Shown here: positions 24,968 to 33,801 of the stretch, piece after piece | Position numbering within the stretch: the first letter of the stretch is position 1 | How the letters are laid out: every line of letters starts with the position of its first letter | From: Acidimicrobiaceae bacterium | GTDB lineage: Bacteria; Actinomycetota; Acidimicrobiia; Acidimicrobiales; UBA8592 | Assembly (NCBI GenBank): GCA_024641655.1 | Contig: JAHECR010000002.1 | Span: 1-64,000 of the forward strand | Direction: 5' to 3' | Length of the DNA: 64,000 bases | Program-made: the position numbers and the translations under genes | The notes under the pieces: generated by a model | Told to the model about the DNA's origin: nothing | Database searches by the model: none | Seen by the model: only the letters and a program-made list of their open reading frames with translations

Positions 24968-26071
24968 ATGGACTTCTCCTGGACTCCCGAGCTGCTCGCG
25001 CTGCGCGATGAGGTCACCGCCGTTGCCGAGGCCGCTGTTGCGGATCGCCCCATCCGCGAGGAGGCGTGGGTCGCGCAACCCGATCGCGCGTTCTCGCTCG
25101 AGCTCGGACGCCGGGGTTGGCTGGGCATGACCTGGCCGGTTGCCTATGGCGGCGGCGGTCGCAGTGTGCTCGAACGCTTCGTGGTCACCGAGGCGTTGAT
25201 CGCGGCCGGCTCGCCGATCTCGCGTTCGTGGGTGGCCGATCGCCAGATCGGCCCGACACTGCTCGCGTTCGGTACCGAGGAGCAGCGCCGCAAGTACCTC
25301 CCCGCGATGATCACGGGTGAGGCGTGCTGGAGCATCGGGATGAGCGAGCCCGATGCCGGGTCGGATCTCGCCAACATCGCGACGAAGGCGATCCGCGACG
25401 GTGACCGCTACATCGTCAACGGCCGCAAGATCTGGACGAGCTTCGCGGCCGAGGCGTCCCACGTGTACCTGATCGCCCGCAGCGACCCGGAGTCCTCGCG
25501 CCACCGGGGTTTGTCGGAGTTCGCCGTGGACATGACGCTGCCCGGTATCTCGGTCGCGCCGATCGGCGACATGACCCGCGACGCCCACTTCTGCGAGGTC
25601 ACCTTCGATGACGTGGAGGTCGACGTGGCCGATCTCGTCGGGCAGGAGGGCGGCGCGTTCGGTCAGGTCATGGCCCAGCTCCAGCACGAGCGCGCCGGCA
25701 TCGATCGACTGGTGTCCAACCGTGCTCTGTACCTCCAGGCGCGCGCCGACGCCGACACGTCCGACCCGCTGATCCGTCAGGAGATCGCCGAGATCGAGTC
25801 GCGGTACCTGCCGGCGCGGCTCATGGTGATCCGTGAGACGTTGGGCCAGGGCAGAGGCACCGCGGCCGTCACCAAGGTGCTGTGCACCGAGCTGGAGCAA
25901 CGCATTGCCGGCTTCGTCGGACGGGTCTACGGTCCCGCGGCGATGGAGTGGGGCCGCTATGCCCGCGCTCTGTGCTACGCCCCTGCCTATTCGATCCAGG
26001 GTGGCATGAACACGATTCTGCGCAACGTCATCGGTGAGCGCACCCTCGGGCTGCCAAAGGAACCCCAGTGA
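24968..26071 (+). CDS. Acyl-CoA dehydrogenase family protein (short-type subunit)
   Basis: This 367-residue protein starts MDFSWTPELLALRDEV. It carries MSEPDAGSDLANIATKA near residue 125, GRKIWTSFAAEASHVY near 157, and ends SIQGGMNTILRNVIGERTLGLPKEPQ. The usual YEGT active-site motif is replaced by QGGMN. Its length and pairing with the 404-residue homologue at 28554 resemble the alpha2beta2 FadE26/FadE27 type, where one subunit provides most of the FAD site. It is first in an operon with DUF35, thiolase, alcohol dehydrogenase and SDR genes. Confidence 0.92.
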   Translation: MDFSWTPELLALRDEVTAVAEAAVADRPIREEAWVAQPDRAFSLELGRRGWLGMTWPVAYGGGGRSVLERFVVTEALIAAGSPISRSWVADRQIGPTLLAFGTEEQRRKYLPAMITGEACWSIGMSEPDAGSDLANIATKAIRDGDRYIVNGRKIWTSFAAEASHVYLIARSDPESSRHRGLSEFAVDMTLPGISVAPIGDMTRDAHFCEVTFDDVEVDVADLVGQEGGAFGQVMAQLQHERAGIDRLVSNRALYLQARADADTSDPLIRQEIAEIESRYLPARLMVIRETLGQGRGTAAVTKVLCTELEQRIAGFVGRVYGPAAMEWGRYARALCYAPAYSIQGGMNTILRNVIGERTLGLPKEPQ

Positions 26072-26120
26072 GACGGGCAGCGGCGAGGAACCCGGAGCGA
26101 ACAGTGAACGAGGAGCGGTT

Positions 26121-27290
26121 ATGACAATCACCCGGATTTCCACCTATCTGCCTCCATGGGTGGGACCTGCCGGCGGGCGCGCCGCGGGGCTCGACGAGGA
26201 CGAGGTGACGATGGCGGTGGCCGCAGGGCTCGTGGCCATGGGCAAGGATCTCGCCGCCCGGGTCGTCGTGGTCACGCGTGAACCTGCGCTGCTCGAAGGT
26301 GGGAGCGCGGCCGTCCTCTGCGCCGGGCTCGGGCTCTCCAATGACACCGAGGTCGTGGAGCGGCTCGGCGGCGCGCCCGCTGCGCTCGATGCCATCGCGA
26401 CTGCGGCCCCGGGCACCCTGGTCATCGGTGTCGACGTGACCGACGGCGCCGGCGCCGGCGCGGTCATGGTCGGCGACGAACCGGCCATCACGCTCGCGGG
26501 ACGGGTGCAGCGCAGCCTCCCCATACGGACGCGATTCACCGATGGCAGCACCTATGTCGACGACGATGCCCGCCTGCTGCGCGAGCGCGGCACCCGAGCG
26601 TCGCTCGACGCGGCGAACCTCACCGACAAGCCGCAGATCATCGCCGGGCTTCCGGCCCGCGATGCCAAGCCCTTCGCCCTGCCCGACGCTCCGGTCCTTC
26701 CCACGATCGGGGCATCGAGCCCGTTCTTCGGCCTCGCGTCGCTGGCCGACGCGGCCAACAGCGGCCTGCTCGTCGCGCTCGAACAGGCCACCCTCGCCGC
26801 CGCGGCCATCACGGGCCCCGTCGAGGTCCTACGCCAGGAGCCGCCAGCCCAGGAGATCCCGCGACGCACCGCCAATCCCGGCGGCGACATCAAGTTCGCC
26901 CTCACCGCATACGACCGCGCCTTCGAACCGAAGCTCCACTGGCAAGCGGGCAGATGCACCGAATGCGGCACCCTCGCCTTCCCCCCACGACATCATTGTC
27001 TCGGTTGCGGCAGCCAGGACAGCTGGGAACTCACGTCCCTCCCCCGCTCGGGAGAGGTCTACACAACCGCGACGATCCATGTCCCGGTGCCGAGCATGCA
27101 AACCCCCTACTCGGTCGCGATCGTGGAGCTCGACGACGTGGGCGTGCGGGCCCTGGTGACGGTGACCGATACCCCGGCGAGCACTGTCGAGATCGGCGAC
27201 CGGGGCCAGATGGTGCTGCGGCGCGTGGCGATTCGAGCAGGCGTCCCTGACTATGGCTACGCGTTCTCACCCGAAGGGAGCCGGCAGTGA
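26121..27290 (+). CDS. Fusion of degenerate thiolase/HMG-CoA-synthase-like domain and DUF35 Zn-ribbon/OB domain
   Basis: This 389-residue protein joins two parts. Residues 1-230 resemble the N-half of HMG-CoA synthase/KAS III proteins (ISTYLPPWVGP start), but no nucleophilic Cys is evident and the fold seems shortened. Residues 275-389 form a DUF35 module with Zn ligands in CTECG and CLGCG (C-x2-C-x10-C-x2-C) and an OB fold. A GAGGAGCGG site precedes ATG 26121. The thiolase gene follows 104 bases later, so this protein probably binds and activates it. Whether the first domain is catalytic or only structural is unknown. Confidence 0.85.
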   Translation: MTITRISTYLPPWVGPAGGRAAGLDEDEVTMAVAAGLVAMGKDLAARVVVVTREPALLEGGSAAVLCAGLGLSNDTEVVERLGGAPAALDAIATAAPGTLVIGVDVTDGAGAGAVMVGDEPAITLAGRVQRSLPIRTRFTDGSTYVDDDARLLRERGTRASLDAANLTDKPQIIAGLPARDAKPFALPDAPVLPTIGASSPFFGLASLADAANSGLLVALEQATLAAAAITGPVEVLRQEPPAQEIPRRTANPGGDIKFALTAYDRAFEPKLHWQAGRCTECGTLAFPPRHHCLGCGSQDSWELTSLPRSGEVYTTATIHVPVPSMQTPYSVAIVELDDVGVRALVTVTDTPASTVEIGDRGQMVLRRVAIRAGVPDYGYAFSPEGSRQ

Positions 27291-27324
27291 AACCCGTGAG
27301 CCGCACGGCGCGACAACCCCACCA

Positions 27325-27366
27325 CACCACCGGCACCACCCGCACCACCCGCACCACCCGCACCAC
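27325..27366 (+). repeat. Short tandem repeat CACCACCCG between DUF35-fusion and thiolase genes
   Basis: Perfect 9-base units lie at 27334-27342, 27343-27351 and 27352-27360. An imperfect copy precedes them (CACCACCGG, 27325-27333) and a partial one follows. It falls in the 103-base gap between two operon genes and is open in the thiolase frame, where it would read as His-Pro repeats. The thiolase start at 27394 makes it untranslated leader. It may be a copy-number-variable spacer. Confidence 0.8.
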
Positions 27367-27393
27367 GACCGAACCCAGCCAGAAGGCGAACCA

Positions 27394-28554
27394 ATGAGAA
27401 GAGTCGCAATCGTCGGAGCGGGCATGACCGCATTCGGCGAGCATTTCCACCTGGGTATCAAGGACCTCGTCCCCATGGCTGTCGCCGAGATGGAGGCATC
27501 GGTCGACAAGGGCATGAGCCGAGCTGACATCGATGCCGCGTGGTTCGGGGAGCTCACATCGACCGACGGGTTCGCGTCGGGCATCCTGGCCGATTCCTGC
27601 GGGTTGCTCGACATCCCGATTAGCCACCTCGAGAACGCGTGCGCGACCGGCAACGACACGTTGCGCAACGCGGTGTACGGCATCGCCTCGGGCTACGTCG
27701 ACGTGGCGCTCGTCGTCGGCGCCGACAAGGTCCGAGAGACATCGTCTCGCACCACGTTCTGGGAATGGATGGGCATGACCAGGGACATGGCCTGGGACTT
27801 CCCCCTCGGCTTGGTCGCTCCCGCGAACTTCGCCCTCCACGTGAAGCGGTACCTGCACGAGTCCCCCGCGACGCTGGAGCATCTCGCGATGATCGCGGTC
27901 AAGAACCACAAGCACGCGGTCACCAATCCCAAGGCCCAGCTCCGCCAGGAGATCACCGTCGAGCAGGCCATGAACGCGCCGTTCGTCGTCGAACCGTTCC
28001 GTCTCTTCGACTGCACGCCGCAGTCCGACGGCGCGGCGGCTTTGCTGGTGGTCGGCGAGGAACACGTCGATCGCTATACCGACCACCCCGTATGGATCAC
28101 CGGTCTCGGGCTCGGCCTCGACCGCGTGATGCACCAGCACAAGGCCGACATGACGACGTTCCCGCCGACGGTGAAGGCGGCCAAGGCTGCCTATGCCATG
28201 GCCGGTATCGGCCCAGCCGACATCGACGTCGCCGAGGTGCACGACTGCTTCACCGGCGTGGAGCTCATCTCCTACGAGGATCTCGGCTTCGCCGACCGTT
28301 TCGAGGGCCACAAGATCGTCGACAACCGCGACCACTACGTCGGCGGCGCCATCCCGGTCAATCCGAGCGGCGGCCTGAAGGCGAAAGGCCATCCGCCAGG
28401 AGCCACCGGCGTTGCGCAGTGCGTGGAGATCTTCGAGCAGATGCGCGGCGAGTCCACCAACCAGGTCGATGGGGCCACCATCGGCATGGCCCACAACATC
28501 GGCGGTCCCACTGCGGTGTCGGCGATCACGATCATGAGCTCGGCCAAGCCCTGA
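27394..28554 (+). CDS. SCP2-type thiolase (acetyl-CoA acetyltransferase family)
   Basis: This 386-residue thiolase starts MRRVAIVGAGMTAFGEH. It keeps the nucleophilic Cys in ENACATGND near residue 75, the HDCF motif near 283 (EVHDCFTG), and NPSGGLKAKGHPPGATG near 325. Unlike the protein at 2470 this is a complete active site. It should cleave 3-oxoacyl-CoA to acetyl- or propionyl-CoA plus a shortened acyl-CoA, probably with the DUF35 fusion upstream as partner. Its stop overlaps the next ATG by one base (TGATG). Confidence 0.93.
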   Translation: MRRVAIVGAGMTAFGEHFHLGIKDLVPMAVAEMEASVDKGMSRADIDAAWFGELTSTDGFASGILADSCGLLDIPISHLENACATGNDTLRNAVYGIASGYVDVALVVGADKVRETSSRTTFWEWMGMTRDMAWDFPLGLVAPANFALHVKRYLHESPATLEHLAMIAVKNHKHAVTNPKAQLRQEITVEQAMNAPFVVEPFRLFDCTPQSDGAAALLVVGEEHVDRYTDHPVWITGLGLGLDRVMHQHKADMTTFPPTVKAAKAAYAMAGIGPADIDVAEVHDCFTGVELISYEDLGFADRFEGHKIVDNRDHYVGGAIPVNPSGGLKAKGHPPGATGVAQCVEIFEQMRGESTNQVDGATIGMAHNIGGPTAVSAITIMSSAKP

Positions 28555-29768
28555 TGGACCTCAGCTACGGCGCCGAGGCCGAGGCCTTCCGGGCCGATGT
28601 GCAACGGTTCCTCGCCGACAACATCCCCGACGGCTTCGTGTACGGCGCGCTCGACTCGGCCGAGGCCCACGCGTGGGCCGAGGACTGGCGCAAGACGATG
28701 GCCGCCAATGGCATGATCGGTGTCACCTGGCCCGTCGAGTACGGCGGCCGTGGCCTACCGAAGATCGCGCAGGTGGTGCTGGCCGAGGAGTGCGCAAAGT
28801 CAGGGGTGCCGTGGGCCCGCAACATCGACGCCACCACGCTGAAGATGATGGGCAACACCTTCCTGCGCTGGGGCACCGAAGCACAGAAGCGACGGTTCCT
28901 GCCGGGCATCATCGCCGGCACCGAGGACTGGGTCCAGGGCTACTCCGAACCCGACGCCGGCTCCGACCTCGCAGCGCTCGGCCTGCGGGCACACCGCGAG
29001 GGCGACGAGTGGGTCCTGAACGGCCAGAAGATCTGGACGTCGCGCGGGGAGCTCGGGCACTGGATATTCACCCTCGCCCGCACGAACCCCGACGCTGCCA
29101 AACATCGCGGCATCAGCTTCCTTCTCGTGCCCATGGACCAGCCCGGCATCGAGGTCAGGCCAATCGTCACGAGCACCGGCGAGGCGGAGTTCTCGGAAGT
29201 GTTCTTCGACGACGCCCGCACGGCTGCCGACAACATTCTCGGTGAGGTCGACGGCGGTTGGGTGGTGGCCAACAGCCTGCTCGGACTCGAGCGAGGTGAA
29301 GAAGCAGCGACCAACCCGATCCTGTTCAAGGGCGAGCTCGACCGCATCATCGAGCTGGCCCGAACGCATGGGCGCACCGGCGACCCGGTGATCCGCCAGC
29401 GAATCGCCTGGTGCTACTCGAAGGTCGAGATCATGCGGATCCTCGGCTACCGGATCCTCACCCAGTGGCTCGCCGACGGAGAGCTCGGGCCGGCGTCGTC
29501 GATCGCGAAGCTCTACTGGAGCGAATACCACCAGGTCGCCACCGACCTCGCTCTCGAGATCATGGGTATCGGCGGGCTCGTGCGCGAGGGTCGCAAGCCG
29601 TCACGGCAGATGCGCGCCGACGAGGTGGGCGCGCCGAACTCGAACAACGCCTGGATCGACATCTTCCTGCTCAACGCACGATCGGGCACGGTCTATGCGG
29701 GCACGTCGGAGATCCAGCGCAATATCCTCGGCGAGCGCGTGCTCGGCCTACCGCGGGAGCCACGCTGA
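28554..29768 (+). CDS. Acyl-CoA dehydrogenase family protein (long-type subunit)
   Basis: This 404-residue protein starts MDLSYGAEAEAFRADVQRF. Features are YSEPDAGSDLAALGLRA near residue 130, GQKIWTSRGELGHW near 158, AKLYWSEYHQVATDLA near 320 and YAGTSEIQRNILGERVLGLPREPR at the end. As in its paralogue at 23574, the YEGT glutamate is replaced by Ala. The shorter dehydrogenase at 24968 in the same operon could form a heterotetramer with it. It joins the thiolase by a TGATG overlap and the alcohol dehydrogenase by one base. Confidence 0.93.
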   Translation: MDLSYGAEAEAFRADVQRFLADNIPDGFVYGALDSAEAHAWAEDWRKTMAANGMIGVTWPVEYGGRGLPKIAQVVLAEECAKSGVPWARNIDATTLKMMGNTFLRWGTEAQKRRFLPGIIAGTEDWVQGYSEPDAGSDLAALGLRAHREGDEWVLNGQKIWTSRGELGHWIFTLARTNPDAAKHRGISFLLVPMDQPGIEVRPIVTSTGEAEFSEVFFDDARTAADNILGEVDGGWVVANSLLGLERGEEAATNPILFKGELDRIIELARTHGRTGDPVIRQRIAWCYSKVEIMRILGYRILTQWLADGELGPASSIAKLYWSEYHQVATDLALEIMGIGGLVREGRKPSRQMRADEVGAPNSNNAWIDIFLLNARSGTVYAGTSEIQRNILGERVLGLPREPR

Positions 29769-30820
29769 TGCTGGGAGCCGTCTGGTACGGACCACGCGAT
29801 CTTCGGATCGAGGAGGTCGCCGAGCCCGAGCCCGGGCCCGGCCAAATCGTCATCGAGGTGTCGCGCAACGGCATCTGCGGGTCCGATCTCCACACCTACG
29901 TCGGCTCCGACACGGGCGGCGCGTCGATGCACGTGCCCGGGGTCGTGCTCGGACACGAGTTCGCCGGGACGGTGATCGCGGTCGGCGATGCCGTCACCGA
30001 CCTCGCGACCGGAACCCATGTGGCGATCGCCCCCATCGAGTACTGCGGGTCGTGCTGGTCGTGCCGCCACGGGTACCCCAACACCTGTCGGTCGGTCGCC
30101 ATCTACGGCGGGTACCTCGAGCCGCTCCATGGTGGGTTGACCAGTCGGGTCGCGGTGTCGCGCCGGTCGGCATTCGTCATCCCCGACGGCCTCGGCGTCG
30201 TGGAGGCTGCGCTCGCCGAACCGGTCGCTGTTGCCGTGCACGCCGTGCGGCGGGGGCCCATCACTCTGGGCGCATCCGTGCTGGTCCTGGGCGCCGGCCC
30301 CGTAGGGCTGGCCATCCTGGCAGCGGTGAAGGCCGGTGGCGCCTCACTCGTGGCGGTGAGCGAGCCCTCGCCGAGGCGCCGGGCCGCGGCAGAAGCCTTC
30401 GGAGCGTCCGTCGTGATCGACCCGCTCGAAACCAGCGTTGCTCGGGCCGCTCGCGAGCTCACCGGGGGTAGCGGTGTCGACATCGTGTTCGACACCACCG
30501 CAGTCCACGACGCCTTCAACACCGGCATTCGTGCGCTGCGGCCGCGCGGAACGATGGTGAGCGTGGCCGGCTGGCAGGAGCAAGGGCACGTCGACATGGG
30601 CTATGCAATGGCCAAGGAGGCCGACATCTCGTTCACGATGACCTACGAGCCCGAGGTCGACTTCCCCGCTGCGATCCACCTCCTGGCCACGGGAGCCATC
30701 GACCCGCAGCTCCTGATCTCCGATCACATCGGCCTCACCGAGGTGATCGACCTCGGGCTCGAGGAGTTGCTGCACCACAACGACGCCCACATCAAGATCC
30801 TGGTCGACCCGACGCGATGA
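29768..30820 (+). CDS. Zinc-binding alcohol dehydrogenase (MDR family)
   Basis: This 350-residue medium-chain dehydrogenase has catalytic zinc ligands in NGICGSDLHTY (Cys near residue 38) and LGHEFAG (His/Glu near 62). The structural zinc loop CGSCWSCRHGYPNTC is at about 97-111, and the Rossmann motif LGAGPVGLAILA near 178. This pattern is close to 2,3-butanediol/sorbitol-type dehydrogenases. Start and stop overlap neighbours by 1 and 4 bases, so it is a core member of the operon. It likely oxidises a secondary alcohol, perhaps a side-chain hydroxyl, with NAD(P). Confidence 0.93.
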   Translation: MLGAVWYGPRDLRIEEVAEPEPGPGQIVIEVSRNGICGSDLHTYVGSDTGGASMHVPGVVLGHEFAGTVIAVGDAVTDLATGTHVAIAPIEYCGSCWSCRHGYPNTCRSVAIYGGYLEPLHGGLTSRVAVSRRSAFVIPDGLGVVEAALAEPVAVAVHAVRRGPITLGASVLVLGAGPVGLAILAAVKAGGASLVAVSEPSPRRRAAAEAFGASVVIDPLETSVARAARELTGGSGVDIVFDTTAVHDAFNTGIRALRPRGTMVSVAGWQEQGHVDMGYAMAKEADISFTMTYEPEVDFPAAIHLLATGAIDPQLLISDHIGLTEVIDLGLEELLHHNDAHIKILVDPTR

Positions 30821-31722
30821 GCACGCCCCCGCGATTCGACGGACGGGTCGCCATCGTCACCGGCGCCGGGAGCGGCATCGGCGCCACGCACGCCCGGTTC
30901 CTCGCCCGACACGGCGCCGCGGTGCTCGTGAACGACGTCGACGAGCCGGCAGCGAACGCCGTCGTCGAAGGCATCGTGTCCGACCGAGGCCGAGCTGCGA
31001 CGTGTGCTGCCAGCGTTGCCACCGAAGATGGCGCCGGCGAGATCGTCGCCACTGCGATCGACCGCCTCGGCGGGCTCGACATCGTCATCAACAATGCCGG
31101 GCTCCTGCGGTCTGCTCCCATTGCAGAGTTCTCGACCTCGGACTGGAACGACATCCTGGCGGTCTCGCTGACCGGACCGTTCTTCGTCACCCGCGCTGCG
31201 TGGCCCCACTTGGCCGCGCAGGGGTACGGACGGGTACTCATGACCACTTCGAACTCGGGACTGCTCGGCATCCCGGGCTCTGCGGCGTACGCGTCGGCGA
31301 AAGCCGGCTTGTGGGGGCTGCTCCGAGTCCTCGCCCTCGAGGGCGAGGAGGTCGGCATCGCCGTCAACGGGCTCGCGCCGATGGCCTACACCGCAATGTC
31401 CGCCCGATCGAAGGCGGCGCCGAAGGCCTGGCAGGACGGCACAGGGGATGCCTGGTCACGACGCCTCGACGTCGAGCTGGTGTCGCCGGTCGCAGCGTGG
31501 CTCTGTCACGAGTCGTGCCCGCTCAGCGGCGAGGTGCTCAGCGCCGCTGGAGGACGGGTCGCCCGCTACTTCATGGGCCTCACTCACGGCTTCGCGTCCG
31601 AAACGCTGACCATGGAAGACATCGGCGACCAGCTCGCGCTCGTGCTCGACACCACCGACCCCGAGATCCTCCGCCGCGCCTTCGAAGAGGGCCGCAACCT
31701 GCACCGGCGTCTCCTCGGCTGA
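30817..31722 (+). CDS. SDR family oxidoreductase (3-hydroxyacyl-CoA dehydrogenase-like)
   Basis: This 301-residue SDR carries TGAGSGIG at residues 14-21, VNDVDEPAANAVVEG near 39, NNAGLL near 92 and YASAKAGLW near 158. It has a C-terminal extension like the SDR at 13563. The MFE-2/Rv3548c type is likely. Its ATG overlaps the alcohol dehydrogenase stop (ATGA). It is the last gene of the operon; the second palindromic repeat begins 8 bases after its stop codon. Confidence 0.92.
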   Translation: MSTPPRFDGRVAIVTGAGSGIGATHARFLARHGAAVLVNDVDEPAANAVVEGIVSDRGRAATCAASVATEDGAGEIVATAIDRLGGLDIVINNAGLLRSAPIAEFSTSDWNDILAVSLTGPFFVTRAAWPHLAAQGYGRVLMTTSNSGLLGIPGSAAYASAKAGLWGLLRVLALEGEEVGIAVNGLAPMAYTAMSARSKAAPKAWQDGTGDAWSRRLDVELVSPVAAWLCHESCPLSGEVLSAAGGRVARYFMGLTHGFASETLTMEDIGDQLALVLDTTDPEILRRAFEEGRNLHRRLLG

Positions 31723-31729
31723 ACTTCCT

Positions 31730-31773
31730 GGTGTCAGACACCTGTCCGGACATTCGTACCGGTGTCTGACACC
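31730..31773. repeat. Palindromic repeat, copy 2 (shortened)
   Basis: The ends GGTGTCAGACACC (31730-31742) and GGTGTCTGACACC (31761-31773) match those of the copy at 14510-14561, and TGTCCGGACATTCG is shared. The copy is 8 bases shorter and its inner right arm differs (TACC for GGACA). Like copy 1 it directly follows an SDR stop codon on the plus strand. It may act as a terminator. Confidence 0.85.
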
Positions 31774-31932
31774 AGCCGCATCGACGGAGCCTATGTGGTG
31801 CGCTTGCTCGCCGACGGGCTGCCCGGTCCATGGGTGGAGGTCACCCCGCTGGCCGTGAGCGGGGGCAACGTCGCGTTGGAGAGCGTGGTTCCCGGCGCTC
31901 TCACCGAGGGCAGCAACGTCATCGTTCCCTGA
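31774..31932 (+). pseudogene. Possible C-terminal remnant of a membrane-fusion (HlyD-type) protein
   Basis: From 31774 the plus strand is open to TGA at 31930-31932. It reads SRIDGAYVVRLLADGLPGPW followed by VEVTPLAVSGGNVALE and ALTEGSNVIVP. That ending (sgl.eGd.Viv) and the strand order match C-termini of periplasmic adaptor subunits of exporters. No start or upstream domains exist: the frame begins at the palindromic repeat. The ABC exporter operon follows 104 bases later, where such an adaptor is often encoded. I infer that the adaptor gene was cut and mostly lost next to the repeat. The match is short and could be chance. Confidence 0.45.
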
Positions 31933-32035
31933 TCGCCCGGCAGGTTCCGGCACGGGGGTCGGTCAGCGACGGTTCAGGATGGATGTGGTTGGCTCGGCTC
32001 GAGGCCCCGACGGGAGGCCAGAAAGGAGCCGGTCC

Positions 32036-33013
32036 ATGTCCAACCCCGAGCGTTTCGCCGACGCAGCAGCGCTCGAGTGCCACGAACTCACGGTCCGCTA
32101 TGGCGAGACCACTGCGGTCGATGCCATCTCGTTCACGATCGCCACCGGCGAGATCTTCGGGCTCCTCGGACCGAACGGCGCCGGCAAGACCTCGGTCATC
32201 AGGGCGCTCACGACGATCGTGTCACCTGCCTCGGGAGCTGCCCGGATCGCCGGTCACGACCTCGACGATGCCACGGCGGTGCGGTCGGTGATCGGTGTGC
32301 TGCCCGAGAGCAACGGGTACCCCGCCTCCCAGTCCGCCCGCTCCTACCTTCGATTCCACGGTGAGCTTTTCGGTCTGATGCGCGACGAGGCCGATGCCCG
32401 GGCCGAACGGCTGCTCGATGGGTTGGGCCTGGGCCGCAACCACGCCAACATCGGGACGTTCTCGCGGGGGATGCGCCAGCGTCTCGGGCTGTGCCGAGCG
32501 ATGATCAACGATCCCGCCGTGCTGTTCCTCGACGAGCCCACGCTCGGACTCGATCCAGGTGGGCAGGAGGAAATCATGCGACAGCTGGCCCAGCTCGCAG
32601 CCGACGCCGGCACTGCGGTCGTACTGTGCAGCCACCTGCTCGACGATGTCGAACGCGTCTGCGACCGGGTGGGCATCATGCACGAGGGCCGCGTGGTCGC
32701 GGTTGGCACGGTCGATGAGGTGATCGCCGCGTCGGGTGTGGGGCGCATCGGCAGGGTTCGGGTGGGACCCCACGACATGCAGGTCACGTCCGGGCTGCTC
32801 CATGACGCAGCCGGCGTCCGGTCGGTGGATTTCGATCCGGCGCGCCTCGGCGACATCTCGTTCGTGATCGGCGACACACCCGATGCGCGACGTTCGGTCG
32901 TGCAGGCGCTGCTCGACGGCGCCGTCGACCTCCGCGGGTTCGATCTCCAGGGCGCCCGACTGAGCGACGCCTTCTTCGCCCTCACCGGTGCCAACGAGGA
33001 GGTACTCCAATGA
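32036..33013 (+). CDS. ABC transporter ATP-binding protein (ABC-2 exporter)
   Basis: This 325-residue ATPase has Walker A GPNGAGKT at residues 45-52, the signature [15 protein letters not shown] near 142-156, and Walker [16 protein letters not shown] immediately after, with a switch His in [10 protein letters not shown]. Residues 235-325 form a C-terminal domain. A GAAAGGAGCC ribosome site precedes the ATG. It overlaps the permease gene by four bases. The architecture is that of drug, antibiotic or polymer exporters with a separate permease (ABC-2). The exported compound is unknown. Confidence 0.95.
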   Translation: MSNPERFADAAALECHELTVRYGETTAVDAISFTIATGEIFGLLGPNGAGKTSVIRALTTIVSPASGAARIAGHDLDDATAVRSVIGVLPESNGYPASQSARSYLRFHGELFGLMRDEADARAERLLDGLGLGRNHANIGTFSRGMRQRLGLCRAMINDPAVLFLDEPTLGLDPGGQEEIMRQLAQLAADAGTAVVLCSHLLDDVERVCDRVGIMHEGRVVAVGTVDEVIAASGVGRIGRVRVGPHDMQVTSGLLHDAAGVRSVDFDPARLGDISFVIGDTPDARRSVVQALLDGAVDLRGFDLQGARLSDAFFALTGANEEVLQ

Positions 33014-33801
33014 CGGCCTCCACGGGGCGCAGGCCCAGCAGGGGCTGGGTGGTCATCGGGCGCCAGGAGCTCAGCGAACTCTGGTTGGGCACCAAGGGTC
33101 TCTCGGTCCTGTTCGGCTTCACGTTGTTGCTGTCTGCACTGGGCTACCTGGCCTCGGCGGATGCTCGGATCAACCTCCTCGATGCTCGGGAATCGGTCGG
33201 CATCATCGCCCAGGTGGCGATCGGGCTCGGGAGCCTGTCCGCGCTCGTGGTGAGCGCGGACGCGATCTCCGGCGAGCGCGAACGAGGCACGCTCGAGTCG
33301 CTCCTGGTGACGCCGGTGTCCCGGCACGACATCGTGGTGGGCAAGCTGCTCGCGGCCACGACGATGTGGCTCGCGGCACTGGTTGTGGCCGTCCCGTTCG
33401 TCGTCGCGCTGGCTGACGGCCCCGGCGTCGTGGCCGACGCACTGGCGGTGCTGCTGGTGTCGGGCGCGCTGGTCGCAGCCGCGCTCACCGCACTCGGCCT
33501 CGCCGTCAGCGCGGTTGCCATGTCCAATCGGGTCAGCCTGGCTGCATGCGTCGCCATCATGCTGCTCCTGGCAGCGCCCAGTCAGCTCCCGGCAATCTCC
33601 ACAAAGACCACCCTCGGATCGCTGCTGATCAAGGCAAACCCCGTCAGCGCCGGGCTGCAACTGGCGAAGAACGTGCTCGTGAACCAGCGGCCGTGGTCGG
33701 ATCAGTGGAGCTTCCTCGTCTCGCCGATCGTCGCCGCAGTCGCGCTGACGCTCGTCGCCATCTCCTTGTCCTCCCGCCTCACCCTCGGAGGTTCCCGATG
33801 A
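33010..33801 (+). CDS. ABC-2 type transporter permease
   Basis: This 263-residue integral membrane protein has about six hydrophobic segments: [20 protein letters not shown] near residue 30, [20 protein letters not shown] near 65, and others to the C-terminus near 240. The sequence [19 protein letters not shown] near 82 is the typical cytoplasmic motif of ABC-2 permeases. It begins within the ATPase stop codon and its own stop overlaps the next ATG, so the three genes form one translationally coupled unit. Confidence 0.93.
   Translation: MTASTGRRPSRGWVVIGRQELSELWLGTKGLSVLFGFTLLLSALGYLASADARINLLDARESVGIIAQVAIGLGSLSALVVSADAISGERERGTLESLLVTPVSRHDIVVGKLLAATTMWLAALVVAVPFVVALADGPGVVADALAVLLVSGALVAAALTALGLAVSAVAMSNRVSLAACVAIMLLLAAPSQLPAISTKTTLGSLLIKANPVSAGLQLAKNVLVNQRPWSDQWSFLVSPIVAAVALTLVAISLSSRLTLGGSR

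Noticed and set aside
27325-27366. CRISPR-like array
   Set aside because: Units are 9 bases and contiguous, without spacers; no cas gene is present.
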